64,000 bases of DNA from Zeugodacus cucurbitae (Eukaryota > Arthropoda > Insecta > Diptera > Tephritidae), in assembly GCF_028554725.1 (NCBI RefSeq), contig NC_071670.1, forward strand, positions 36,946,001 to 37,010,000, written 5' to 3'. Numbering within the stretch: position 1 is the stretch's first letter; each line of letters opens with the position of its first letter. The position numbers were made by a program, and so were the translations under genes. This document shows, piece by piece, positions 46,073 to 58,042 of this stretch. The notes beneath the pieces were generated by a model that ran no database searches, had not been told where the DNA came from, and saw only the letters and a program-made list of their open reading frames with translations.

Positions 46073-47040
46073 TTCATGTTTGATATCAGGGGCCTTGAAA
46101 AGTCATGGTTCGATTTTGACAATTTTTTCACAAGTGATGTTACAGCTCAAATACAGTATTTTTGTAAAGTTTTATTTCGCTATTTTTATCGGTTCCTTAT
46201 GTATACATTGTAAAGTGAACGAATCAGAAAGATTCAAAATTGAGTTATATGGGAAGTAGGCGTAGTTGTGAACCGATTTCGTCCATATTCCACCAGTGTC
46301 ATCAGGGTGTCAAGAAAATATTATATACCGAATTTCATTGAATTCTGCCGAGTAGTTCTAGAGATATGGTTTTTGACCCATAAGTGGGCGACGCCACGCC
46401 CATTTTCCATTTTGTAAAAAAATCTCAGTGCAGCTTCCTTCTGCCATTTCTTATGTAAAATTTGGTGTTTCTGACGTTTCTCGTTAGTGAGTTAACGCAC
46501 TTTTAGTCATTTTCAACCTAACTTTTGTATGGGAGGTGGGCGTGGTTATTATCCGATCCGGACTGTATAAGGAAACGGCTAAAAGAAACGACTGACGAAA
46601 GTTTGGTTTATATAGCTTTATTGGTTTGCAAGATATATACAAAAAACCTATTTGGGGGCGGGGTCACGCCCACTTTTCCAAAAAAAAAAGTACATTCCAA
46701 TGTGCCCCTCCCTAATGCGATCCTAATGTTCCAAGTTTTGTTTTCATAACTTTATTTATGGCGTAGTTATAGCTCTTTATGTGTTTTTGGTTATCGCCAT
46801 TTTGTGTGCGTGGCAGTCGTCCGATTCCGCCCATCTTCGAACTTCACCTTCTTATGGTGCCAAGGAACACGTGTTCCAAGTTTCATTAAGATATCTCAAT
46901 TTTTACACAAGTTACAGCTTGCGCGGACGGACAGACAGACATCCGGATTTGAAATTTACTCGTCACCCTGATCAGTTTGGTATATATAACCTTATATCTA
47001 ACTCGTTTAGTTTTAAGACTTACACTGAGTACTAGGAAAC
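46073..47040 (+). repeat. Dispersed fly-type repeat with GGGCGTGG words
   Basis: This stretch contains TATCAGGGGCCTTGAAAAG near the left, then GGGCGACGCCACGCCCA, GGTGGGCGTGGTTAT and GGGGCGGGGTCACGCCCAC. It ends with a GCGCGGACGGACAGACAGAC block and TTTGGTATATATAACC. I know this order of blocks from many fly genomes as a dispersed repeat, but I cannot name its class with confidence. The frames across it (for example 46781-47035) are broken and probably never coded. The GGGCG blocks make it much less AT-rich than the flanks. Confidence 0.6.
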
Positions 47041-50000
47041 GCTAATCAGGCAATACTATGGTCTGGTTAAGTGAAAAAATATTAATCAAACCCCATATAA
47101 GAAACCAAAAGTGCCTGTATGCCACAAGCAACCAGCCTGTTGAAGGAGAGATCTAACAATATACCATACCTTCACATGATTCATGCTAGAACAAGCAGAT
47201 TAGCGAGATAAACTTAGTAGAAGACTAATAAAACAAACGCAGGAAATGAATTCATTCCGTTAAGCGAAACAGAGAGTTGGATAGACCTATGCAACCCTGT
47301 AATAGTTGTAGAAACAGAATTGTTATCTTAAATATGAATTTTTCTCGAATCGCTAAAGAATATGAAAACCAAATATATATTTCTGATACAAGTTACAAAC
47401 AGCCCTCTATAGATCGGCAAAAAGTCAGATTAAGCAAAGAGTTCCCCTACCTCCTATAAAAGATCGGTTATTTCATTATCTCTTTAAAAGACACAACAAG
47501 ATCTAATTGGGACCCACCTTTAGGGTGGGCTTAGTTGAAACCAAGCTCGACATTCAAATGGATACACGAAGTTTCTCTTCGGAATGATCTAACCAACTAC
47601 TGACTGTCATAAAACTTATTTATTTACATATAGGGAAGTACAGTTTATTCGAGTAACTAGAGTTTTTAAAGCAAATGCCTCTGAGGTGCCACCTCCGGCT
47701 AAATAGCGACCTTTAGAGTAACTACTCCACCCCTAATACATATACATACATACATATGTACTTGTTGTATATAAATATAATATACAATGTGAGTTCACAT
47801 GGTTGTTGTTGCAACGCGGTTTAGTTCGCTATTTGTGAGGGTGGATTATATACTGGCAACTGTGGCGATTAGTTGTGTTTACGTTATTGCGCTTTTGCGC
47901 TGCTGCCTAGCTTGTTGGCTCCTCATGCGCACAAACATTTTCTAAATTTCACCGTTATTTCCTTTTACTTTTGTAGTTTACTGTTATCTCTACATTTTTT
48001 TTCTGCACTCTGCAAAGTCTTGCGGTTAAGCTGTGCTGTGGAAATAGCTCAAAAGATTGCGGGTGGTTTTAATAAAATTCCTTTGTGTTCATATTTTATT
48101 CAAACGGTATACATTTTTTAATATGCTTGTGCATTTTTTCCACACACAACACACATAAGAGATAGTCCTGGTTGTGCTTTGAGGTGAAGATTATACCTTG
48201 TGGCGTTGCCTACACGTGTCTGCACGCTGTTGAAATATGGCCAACATTTTAAAATGATTAAAGATTTTAATTTATTTATGTTTTTATGAAATTGCATGAT
48301 AAGGTCTAACATCAGTTATGCACGGTAAGGTGGAGCTGATTCTCTGAAATAATAAATTTCCCTCCCAACAAGTTATATAGTAGTGCCGTATTTCTTCTGC
48401 TATTTGTAACCTTAACGGTAAAAATAAATCAGAAGCCAGAAACCCGTCTCTTTCATATGATCTACGGCGGTATATATGTATCTCTTATACGTAAAGTTTC
48501 TCGAACCCAGTATAAGCTTAATTGAGATTACAGGACCGATCGTATAATAAATAAACTTCAATGTATACTGAGAGCTCTGTCTACTACTCAGGTTACTGAG
48601 TATCTGAAAATCTTGTTGGATGCCCTCTTACATTATGGTTTGGAACTCCGATATGTTCAGTACAGAGTTGATCGTAACCTCAGAAGCTTAGATTCCCTTT
48701 AGAAAAAAATTGATGAACATGGCACAATCAGTGGGCTCTTACACATTTCTTTCCTGCCAAATCAATTGGAACCAAATTTTACACTAAATAATTGGCTTCT
48801 TTTCTTTATTGTAATATACCTATACAGTTCGATGTGGTCCTTAAATTAGGGATCCCTCATATCCTCCTCCGTACAACTATTATATTTTGTATGAAGCCTG
48901 ATTATAAATAAAATATACTCGAGTTTTCAAGCACCAGTGGTGAGGGCAAAAAAATATTCCTTAATGCTAAACTTATCCTGGGCCCGCGTTTTTAACGAGA
49001 GGCTCGTTCTTCCATACCCGTTACTAATTATAGGATACAAATAAAATTTACACAAATTTTGCCCAGTATTACTGATTCCAGTAAACGTTCCCTACATCCA
49101 GGTGCGCAGAAAATACCTGACAAGAAATGTAGAGTACCGCAAAGATACTAACTCCACTAACAATTTCTTTGATACAGTTTCTATGTCATTAAAGTTTGAT
49201 TGCATCGTGAAAGCACTTGCATAGTGATTCACCCACAAAGGATAGTATGAAGAACAGCCTACCACTTGGCATAGGCGAAACCATTAACTTTTGGAAGATA
49301 TGTTGCGCTTATGTAATGTTTTAACTGAAAGAAATTTGTTCTCGGAAAATATGCTCCCTCTTTTCTACTTTCGTTGCGACGGATTTCTGAACCCTCTGCC
49401 AGTTCTTAAATTCACCACATGTGAGTTTGGTTTAGCAGCAGCAACGTTTTCTTACCACTTTGCCACACTTAAGTTGGTGTTTGTGTTGTTGCGCGATTGC
49501 TGTTTAAATATTTTATGTAACTACAACATATATTATGCACATATTTACATACATATATCCTAGTGCTTGCATAGTTCTGCTGTGTGATGAAGAAATTGAA
49601 GTTCTTTTCAAATATGGAACTTTCACAAGCATTGCGTCGCTTGTGATGTCTGATTTGTGTTTCTAAGTAATATGCATAGGGTCTATGTAGATATGTATAA
49701 TCATAATTGTATATTTGTATGTCAGTCTACAATAAGAACAGCGGTAGTTCTTTTTCAGGTCCTTTAATAGTCTTGCAAAAAGATATTGAATATTTTCATA
49801 TTTTCTGCTACTCCTACCTCGCTTTCTCATCCCTTTGCATTACGACTGCACATCTTGAAACATGCTTATGCAATGGGTTTATTATGACATTGGGTAGTAT
49901 ACTCTATCGGCTCCATAAAATAAAATAACTTATTGCAAGTACACAAAATAATTTTGTTGAAATAAATTCTCTCTAGCCTCACAATTCGGTATTTTTGTGG

Positions 50001-50045
50001 CAATTTCATTAACTTGTTTATTTTTCACTCTTTCTATACCCTTCG
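47041..50045. other. Noncoding stretch
   Basis: No gene recognised; contains ACATACAT runs at 47740-47760. Small frames (47873-48121, 49291-49563 plus) have no domain. Confidence 0.6.
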
Positions 50046-50047
50046 TA

Positions 50048-50902
50048 CGAGGGCAGCTTGAAAAGTCAGTTTAACAGAGTTTTATTTACGCAACTACTCC
50101 GGAATTACCACTGAATATTACCCTCAAATGCCAGTTAATAAAAGAGGTCTTTGACCTTTTTATATTTCTCAAAACCGACTTTAAGAAACCTATTCTACTC
50201 TCTTACGATCTGCAAGTAGAGAGACACATTTACTACAATATTTTATCGAGGGAACTCAGCCGTAACACTCCCCCACCTCTGAAAGATGTTCTCTTAAACC
50301 AGTATTGGAGAGTTTAACAAATTAGTAACTATAAAATTGATTGTACGTGAAGATCAAATATTGATTCTAGATGGATTTCTCAGTACAACAGATATAACAA
50401 GAAACGATCCTATAGCAAAACATATCATGCGGACAGCTGAGCTCCTAGACTATGCCATTCAGTTCCTTACGATATTGAACAGTAACATTACTGGCCTCCA
50501 CTGAACACTGTGGTCCTTTCGCTAAGATACAATAGCCTTGTGGGAATCTTATTTCGGCGCTTGTTTTAACGATTTGTTACTGTTTATTAACCGAAAAAAC
50601 TATTTGTCTCAGCTAAGAATGGACAGATCATCCGGACCCCGAATGACCTCGAATAAGTTGTTTCAAATACATTGGATTGTGTTTTGGTGATGAAGAGAAT
50701 CGTTAAATGCATTACAAAAAACGTTCGAAGACGACCTAAGCATTATTGCCGAATGAAATGAAATCGCAGATGAGAAATTTGAGCAAAAATTCACATTTCT
50801 ACTCAGAACCCAACGAGGGTTTGTGACTAAACTACCGACCACATTTTTTGTGAACAATTCTTCAATTCTACTAAAAGTCATATACTATACAACCCGCCCT
50901 CG
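50048..50902. mobile_element. TA-flanked TIR element (855 bp), mariner-like and degenerate
   Basis: The left end CGAGGGCAGCTTGAAAAGTC and the complement of the right end CGAGGGCGGGTTGTATAGTA match at 15 of 20 bases. TA lies directly outside both ends (50046-50047 and 50903-50904). A CGAGGGCGG..TGAAAAGTC tip is typical of some insect mariner-like elements. No transposase blocks could be read with certainty; 855 bp is shorter than an autonomous copy. It is therefore a deleted or strongly decayed copy. Confidence 0.65.
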
Positions 50903-50904
50903 TA

Positions 50905-52480
50905 TATTCACAAATTTCTTTTGCTGAAAACAAGTTACATTGTGTGCCACAGAAACTCATATCTTGGCTTCCGTTATATCGCCTTAAGAACTCTTGCTTT
51001 GAAAGCGTCATACATTTTAAGCCAATTTTGTGCAACTTCAAATTGTAAGCACTTGGCAGCACATACATACATACATATATATATGTGTAGCTTTGTACCG
51101 CTATATGGCACTCAGACATTTCATTTTGCTACAGCTGTAGTCATCTCATTTCGATTTCGCTCTTATTGTCCACACATTTTGCCTGTACGGTATCCTCAAT
51201 TGGCTTTAAATAAAGTCGTCGGCAAAGCATTTGGCCAGCGCACGGAATCAACAGGAGTCGCCTCTGTATAGCATATAACACACACTAACATACATTGAAC
51301 TGACTACAGGTATATCCTTTACAGTTACTACTATCAAATTGAAATTCAATGGATATTTTATATCCTTTGTCTCCATGCATGGCGCTGGTGGCAATGGTAG
51401 TTGCATATCTTGCTGCCTGTCTACAGGTAAGAATTCCCCCTCCTCAAACGTTGCAGACGCTTCCAGTGCCAGCAAGGTAGAGTCATGCCGCATTTGCAAT
51501 GCTTGGACTACGACATTTCTATGGATTATGGCACTATTGTGCTCCGGCTGTTGCTATTCAATGCTATTTTACGGTTTATTAGTTTCCTGGCAACACATCT
51601 CACCTCCGACGTCTATGTGCCTGCAACAACCACACATCCGCTGCTCTAGAATATATATGCACATGAGTACATTAGAGCCAGTGTCTTTCTACTCATCTTC
51701 AGGCTCGGCTCATTGTGTGTGGATATAGTTATTCCAGGGTTGTAGCACGTTTGTAGCGTTGCCTTGGGTTGGAGTGAATGTGTTCCGGTCTATTTGTCTA
51801 TCTTACGACGGGTAACAAGAGTTTCGTACATGCGAACACAAATTTCCCTGGAGTGCTCAATGGTGTATGAATCATTTGAATATAACTTGGAATTTCGTTG
51901 GTTTGATGCTACACGGTTTTCGATCAAACGCCTGTTGGGAGGTTAAGAATTGGCATTTTGATGTCTGTCAAGTTTTTCCTCTGTATTAAAGAATTACATC
52001 TTTCAATTTGTTCTGGAGAAGGTGTGAGCATAAGCCAATTTGTTGGAGTTAAGTAGAGTGTTTATTAGATAAGAGACGAAATCAAGACGCTCAATATTAG
52101 GATTTCAGTTGAGCAACTAAAAGTGTTGTGAAGTGTTAATATCTTACTGAATAGAACCGATTTGAAGTAATATTAGTATAAACCCTTCTTCCTAGCTTCT
52201 CCAAAATTGTTATCTCATGTCAACGATAACACGAGATCTTTCTTTATGACTTAGTTCTTCATTTCAAGGTGAAATAGTCTACATAAAAATTGGCATTTTT
52301 GGAAGCTACACAAGGGAATATGTTGACCCCTCATATAATATGGAATATGTTGAACATCATCCGAACACGAAAGGTAGAAGAGTTCGGTTTTCTATGATAT
52401 AAACCGACATCGTAAGTGCTTTTAACCAGTAATAAATCAAAACTTGTTTCATAATTGGCTTTAAATGCGAACATTTTTAG
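50905..52480. other. Noncoding stretch
   Basis: A consensus splice donor (CTACAG/GTAAGA) sits at 51426-51427 inside a 129-codon plus frame (51339-51728), but no domain or acceptor supports a real exon. Otherwise nothing stands out. Confidence 0.5.
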
Positions 52481-52481
52481 A

Positions 52482-52780
52482 ATCGATATTTATCGATATT
52501 TTTATTTATCGATTTTTTTAAATTATTTCATGGATTATCGATAACTCAATTTGATTTCTTTTGCAATTAAAAATACGTTTCAATGTAGAAAATACAAAAT
52601 CTTATCGAAATATTAAAAAAATATCGATACATATCGATTACAAAACTGTTGTTTATCGATAAATTTCGATATCAATTTTTTTTTTATTAGTTACAAATTA
52701 TCGTTTAAAGTATAGTCCGCGATTTCTGAATAAAGAAAAATAATTTGTATAAAAGTTATCGATATTTTCGAAAAATCGAT
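52482..52780. promoter_or_regulatory. Cluster of ATCGAT (DRE-type) sites
   Basis: Nine ATCGAT words lie in 299 bp, at 52482, 52492, 52508, 52537, 52623, 52633, 52655, 52758 and 52775. Five extend to the full palindrome TATCGATA (52491, 52536, 52622, 52654 and 52757). TATCGATA is the DNA replication-related element bound by DREF and by the insulator protein BEAF-32 in Drosophila. Chance would give well under one site in this length. No gene start is visible nearby, so it may be an insulator, a distal promoter or a decayed satellite. Confidence 0.5.
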
Positions 52781-54219
52781 CAAACTAATTAAACTTGTAT
52801 TAAATTTGCTTGCTAGTCTTTAATAACTATCATTAAAATAGTAAAGTTTAATTGCCTTCCCTTTTGTAGCTGTAAACATCTCAATATTCTCCAAACAATT
52901 CCGAGACTCACTTATCCTGGCGTCAAGGATACTTCATAGCTGGCAGTAGCTTAGCTAAGACAAGCTGCACACTTCTCTTCGCAGAAGTACAGTTATGTTT
53001 AGACACTGGAGAATTGAAACATAAGCAGCGACACAGTATAAATTGCTAACTCATTCCACATAAGTGACCGCACTAAACACTCATCCACACACAAACGCAC
53101 ACACTCTGGAACTAGAAGACATAACTGTTTGTCTTAAATAAGTTCAAGCAAAATATTTAACAAGAAGCTTCAATTACGCTTTCTGCTGAAACACAAACGA
53201 ACAACACACTCACATAAACGAGTGCGCAACTATCCTCCAAGGACTCCATATGGACAGAGCCATTAAATCTCTTCAGTTTCCATTCTTATTTTATATCCAC
53301 CAAAATACGTGTGTAATACAAGTAAATATGACTTTATTTTTCAACACCTCCTCGTCTGGACCAGACGGCCAGAGATTTTGTGTCATTTGGTGGTGTTGTT
53401 GCTGCACACACACGCCCGTTGTGTTCGTTGTTGTCTGTTCCCAAAGTAACGTAACACCATGGAGCAGCTCGTGCGTTGCATCCTGCACAACGGAGGAGTG
53501 TGAGTAGAGAGTGAAGTGAGTAGATGAAAGCAGGAAGGCGATGGATATTCTCTTGAGTCTACTTTGTCTAAATTGCTTGGGTTATATGTTGTTATTATTA
53601 TTGCTATACTACTTCACTGTTTTCATTTGTTGTTGGTATTGCTGTCAGTGATGGTGTTGCGCAAACGAGCAACGAGTAGGGAATGAGTAAAAGTAAAAGC
53701 GAAACAACAGCAACAGAAACAAACACAATCGGCAACATGCAACATGATAACCAAGCCAAAATGCTAGAAGTAAACAAGACACAAAACAATAGCAACAACT
53801 ATTATAAATACAACAACATAAGATGTTATAGCCGCAGCCAGGATGTGAGCGAATCAGTGAGTGATTGGTTGGGTTTAGTGTGTGTGTGTCTGTGTCTCTG
53901 ATTGCTTAAGATGGCTTGTGTGCTGATAGCAAGCCCGCGCTGAGCTGCGATATCTCAGTTTTCAAGCCATCAACGCTATCTTTATACTCGGCTATATTGC
54001 TTACTTTGTTCAGTTTAATTAATAAGTTTTGTGATTTACTAATTAATTGGCAACCACATACATGTAGAGGCTCATGTAACGCATATGAGTGAAGGCATTA
54101 TGAAGCTAGTGTGCTATTAAATTTCAAGGGGGTATTTTATACATTTTAGTTTTTTTTTGCAATTCCTAGCAATAGAAATTCCTACAGCCTCCTGATATCA
54201 TTCTTCAAGTAAGTAATGC
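52781..54219. other. Noncoding stretch
   Basis: No gene recognised. 53350-53480 is less AT-rich, with opposed open frames at 53250-53507 plus and 53291-53488 minus that mirror each other. Confidence 0.55.
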
Positions 54220-54224
54220 CGTTC

Positions 54225-54957
54225 TGACGACATGGTATATGGATCCAGAGAACAGGAACTGCTTTGGACCATTACAGCGTCTTTCACGTGGAGGTGGCTG
54301 TAATCAAACCAACAGTAGACATACATACTGAGAGGTCTTAGGGAGTATCCAACATTTCTATTAGTAACTTCGAACTACTTTACAAATCCACTTGTTTACG
54401 ATCTCCGCGAATTTACTGGAAACTGCAGACCGAACCAGCTTGCAAGGGAGGGTACCCTAGCAGCACTGACATTGGAGTGGATGCGGGTGGGACATCCGTG
54501 GTCCATTTGCGCTAGGCCGCTGAACAACAACCAGCATCTGTGCAGTTCCTAAGTCTTTCTGGTCTGCGACGGACCGAAAACGGTTCCTCGAACTGCTGTC
54601 TCTTATCCAATAGGTAGACATGCGGTGAGATTAGGGATCAAGACAGACGGACTCTGCCAAAGCTGCTTGGAGGAAGTCGAAGAGGAGTCATCCAAACACT
54701 TCCTTCTGCAATGTCTAATATTCGCCAGACTAAGGTAAAAATACATCGATAGGCACACCTTCGGCGAACCCAGTGAAGTGACTGAAGTCGACATAAGCCT
54801 ACTTAAGAACTTTGAAACAGAGTCCAACCGCTTTGTCGTACGCTGAGGTTCTTGCGATTCGTTAAGAGTATTTGGGTACCACAAAGAATAGTCGAAGCTA
54901 TTTAAGTGTGACCCTTTGCAATCGTAGAGGCTACCCCGTGCCCCAACCTAACCTAGT
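54225..54957 (+). pseudogene. LINE ORF2 3' fragment, family 2, plus strand
   Basis: Same family as the minus-strand fragments at 33.2 and 41 kb. Visible blocks are FHVEVAVIK (RNase H glutamate block), NCRPNQLAREGTLAALTLEW (where the conserved ADELA aspartate is N) and YPIGRHAVRLGI. A full CCHC knuckle CQSCLEEVEEESSKH with FLLQC follows, then FGEPSEV and a tail with stops. It ends with an AACCTAACCTA motif at about 54942-54955, probably the LINE 3' tail. The zinc knuckle is better kept than in the other two fragments. Confidence 0.85.
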
Positions 54958-56340
54958 CATCTTTTATACAACTAAATTTGGAGCTAATTGGTACCCTATT
55001 GATATAGCCTGTTGTATGTGTCCTTGCTAAGTTTTATTGATTTATACAACAGTGCTGAGTCAGTGGCATCTATGTATACCTCTATTTCATATTCAACAGG
55101 TCTGTTAACCTCACTTCTTGATCCTTCCAATATATCTTCTCTTCGATATTCGACTTTAATTAAGTATTAAGTTTAAGTATTCGGAGGGCATTAGACTCGG
55201 TTATAATTTTTTAAGCAGATCCACCAAACTTTGATTTTGGCCATATTAAATTTGAGTGATAAGCAGAAAAAAATCGAGCTGATGGACACTGAGAAGGTAG
55301 ACGGGAGGGTCTTCATGGGAATATATGATGAGCTAATAGTAGAAAATTAAAAATAAATTAACCATAAATTCCAGCGAATATATAAAAATAGCAATCAAGT
55401 TTCTATCAACACAATATTCAAATATTAAATTGCTACGTCAATCAAACTATGATTTTGATAAAAAAATAAACAAAATTCTATGAGCAATAGCTCGAAATTA
55501 TGTCAACTACAGCGATTAAACATAAAAATATAAATCAATTTATTTCACATAATCAATCAAAACGCCGCAGTGGGGAGCAACGTGATTTACTAAGGAAATG
55601 AATGAATGTACTACACACATACCAATATAGAGTAGGAAGTGTATGGCTGTATGTGCCAACAATCTCAGTGTTAAGTTAAAGAAATTGAAGTGTAACCAAT
55701 TTATTGAGCAAACACTGCACTTGTATTTCAGCTGAGAGTGCTGAAAGTGCGTGGGGAGCAAACCTCATCCATTATCGATATGACAATGTGTAATCAATCG
55801 CTGTGAATAGAATAAGTGAAATATGTGTAACGGAAGTTAAACATGCACTCAAACACACTTACACGCGTCTAAAAATATAATTTTGTTTGTGTACTTGGTG
55901 TATGTAAGTGAAAACATGAAATCAATATGAAAAATTGCCATTTGATAGCAATCACAGATTTCGCTTTCACATTCAAGGACGAGCAGCATTTGGTGGCGTA
56001 CAAAAAGTCAAAAAATAAATACAATAACAAAATACATAGAGCACAGGCGACAATATTACAGAACGTGAGCGCAAACTTTGATGTGTCACACAATATTTTA
56101 ATTTCTTTTTTCGCTCACACAAGCACAACACGTGATGCATCATCATCAATCAAACGCCGCGCGTGGGAACAAATGGTGCAAAGTTGTGCAAAGTGGCCAC
56201 TTTGTAATGCAGGGAGGAATAAAACGCTTAAAACGCACTTTTTTTTGTTTTTGCTTTAATGAAAAAAATAAATATTTTGCTGTGATGTTAGATACTTGCA
56301 GAGTGAGCTACTTAAATTGAATTATTTTATATAATTCATT
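54958..56340. other. Noncoding stretch
   Basis: AT-rich, no gene recognised. The 110-codon plus frame at 55927-56259 and its minus-strand mirror have no domain. Confidence 0.6.
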
Positions 56341-57525
56341 CGATAGGTGGCAACTATATTGGAAAATTGTATAAAATAAAAAAAAAATACTGCAATTTAA
56401 ACTCCTTATATTTTAACAGCATTTTTTAATATTTTTATCAGTATTTTTTTATTTCGAATAGGTGGCAACCTTATATCAAAATATTTAGAAAACAAAACGT
56501 TTTGAAAAATTTATGATACTCTTTGTCTTTAGTTTCACGCAATTTTTTAAATCGTTATCGGTTTGACTTTCTTTATTTCGTATAGGTGGCAACTCTATAT
56601 CAAAAATTAAAAAAACACTTTTGAGAAAAGTATGATATTTTTTGTCTTATACGCCATAAGCTTCAATAATTTTTTTAATATTATTCTCGTTTTCATTTTC
56701 TTTAGTAGGTGGCAACACTATTTCGAAATACAGCTAAATCCAACATTTTCTAAAAACTATCCGAAATACTTTCTTAAACACTTATTATTTTTGCATAATA
56801 TTTCTAGTTCTACATATATTGTTTAAAACCTTCGGAGTGTGGCAACTCTATTTCAAACTGTTAACAAATCGAAAATTCATTGAAGTTTTTATGGTATCTT
56901 CCTTAATCTATTTATGCTTGACCTGCATTTTGCATTGTTTTGATCAGTATTATTTATTTTGAATAGGTGGCAACTCTTTTTGAAATATTTATAAATTAAA
57001 GACCCCTGGAACACTTATGAAAATAATATTTAAATGCCAGTTGTTTTATAAAATTTTATAATCTCCCATTCGTTTGACTTTTATTCGTAGGTGGCAACAC
57101 TATTTTAAAATGTATCGAAATAATATTATTTTTAAAAATCTTCCTAAATGCTTTCTTGAGGCCTATATTTAATATATATATATTTTAATATTTTTAGTTT
57201 TAATTCAAAAGTAAGTGGCAACTCTATTCCAAAAAATGTCCAATTTTTCTTATGTTTTTAACACCTCTGTACCACAATTATTTTGAAATAATATTTTTGA
57301 AAATCTTCCGAAATGCTTTCTTGAGGCCTATATTTAATATATATATATTTTAATATTTTTAGTTTTAATTCAAAAGAAAGTGGCAACACTATTCCAAAAA
57401 ATGTCCAATTTTTCTAATGTTTTAACTCCTCTGTACCACAATTATTTTGAAATAATTTTCGAACAAATAACATTTTCATTTTTTATCTCCAAACCGTTTT
57501 CCTGTTCCATCTTAATGGCAACTAC
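56341..57525 (+). repeat. GGTGGCAAC tandem repeat, array B (ten units)
   Basis: GGCAAC cores start at 56349, 56464, 56588, 56711, 56841, 56969, 57093, 57217, 57382 and 57517, giving spacings of 115, 124, 123, 130, 128, 124, 124, 165 and 135 bp. Most read AGGTGGCAACWCT followed by a TATTTC/AAAA block. The sequence before the core is T-rich and often ends in TAG (TTTCGTATAG, TTATTCGTAG). The rest of each unit is strongly diverged, so this is an old satellite-like array, or a set of sites kept while the spacer drifted. All units lie on the plus strand. Confidence 0.85.
57118..57460 (+). repeat. Recent 165-bp duplication inside array B
   Basis: CTTTCTTGAGGCCTATATTT and the following 130 or so bases repeat at an offset of 165 bp (GCCTATATTT at 57161 and 57326), through the core and a CCTCTGTACCACAATTATTT block. 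The two units are nearly identical, unlike the older units before them. Confidence 0.9.
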
Positions 57526-58020
57526 TGAGAGAATACCCTAGACACCTTTATATTCCTATACTAAATATTATTATCCTCAATGCCATCAAAAGTGAAAAAA
57601 TTACACTAATAATACAATTAAGAAGCAATTTCGCGATAAGCAACGCCCCCATATGTTGTGCGCCTAAATGCATGCTACGCATAAAAGATAAACACAACAC
57701 GTTTGCTACTCAATAAAACTTAATACCACCTTGTGCTGCCCACACCGACAAGGCGAGCGAAAAGAAAATCCATCTGCCAACGGACCAGTTCATCTTTCTC
57801 ATTTAACGGTGCAAGCAAAGGCCACGTGCGAAGAATCACTTCGCAGTAGAAGCGAAATTGTGTAGGCGCCATGGCGTACAGCGTGCCGGGAGGGATTAAG
57901 CTTAGCTACATTCCCGACGCCACAATTGGCGCAATCTGTTCAAGATGCCACTGCATATAGTTACGCTCCCTCTTTCTCACTGTCTCAGCCATTTTCCGTT
58001 ATTTTTCCTCACACGCTATC

Positions 58021-58042
58021 GCTCTCTCTCTCTCTCATTCTC
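58021..58042. repeat. CT/GA microsatellite
   Basis: Run of CT units. The complement is GAGAG, a GAGA-factor type site. Confidence 0.85.

Noticed and set aside
51339..51728. 129-codon plus frame with internal GTAAG donor
   Set aside because: No domain and no acceptor partner; the minus strand is also open over the same stretch, so the openness reflects composition.
56341..57525. Array B as a CRISPR-like array
   Set aside because: The shared core is only about 10-13 bases and the spacers are diverged relatives of each other, which is satellite behaviour.
56341..57525. Array B as recursive splice sites
   Set aside because: The sequence after AG is GTGGCA, which lacks the A at +4 and G at +5 needed for a reasonable donor.
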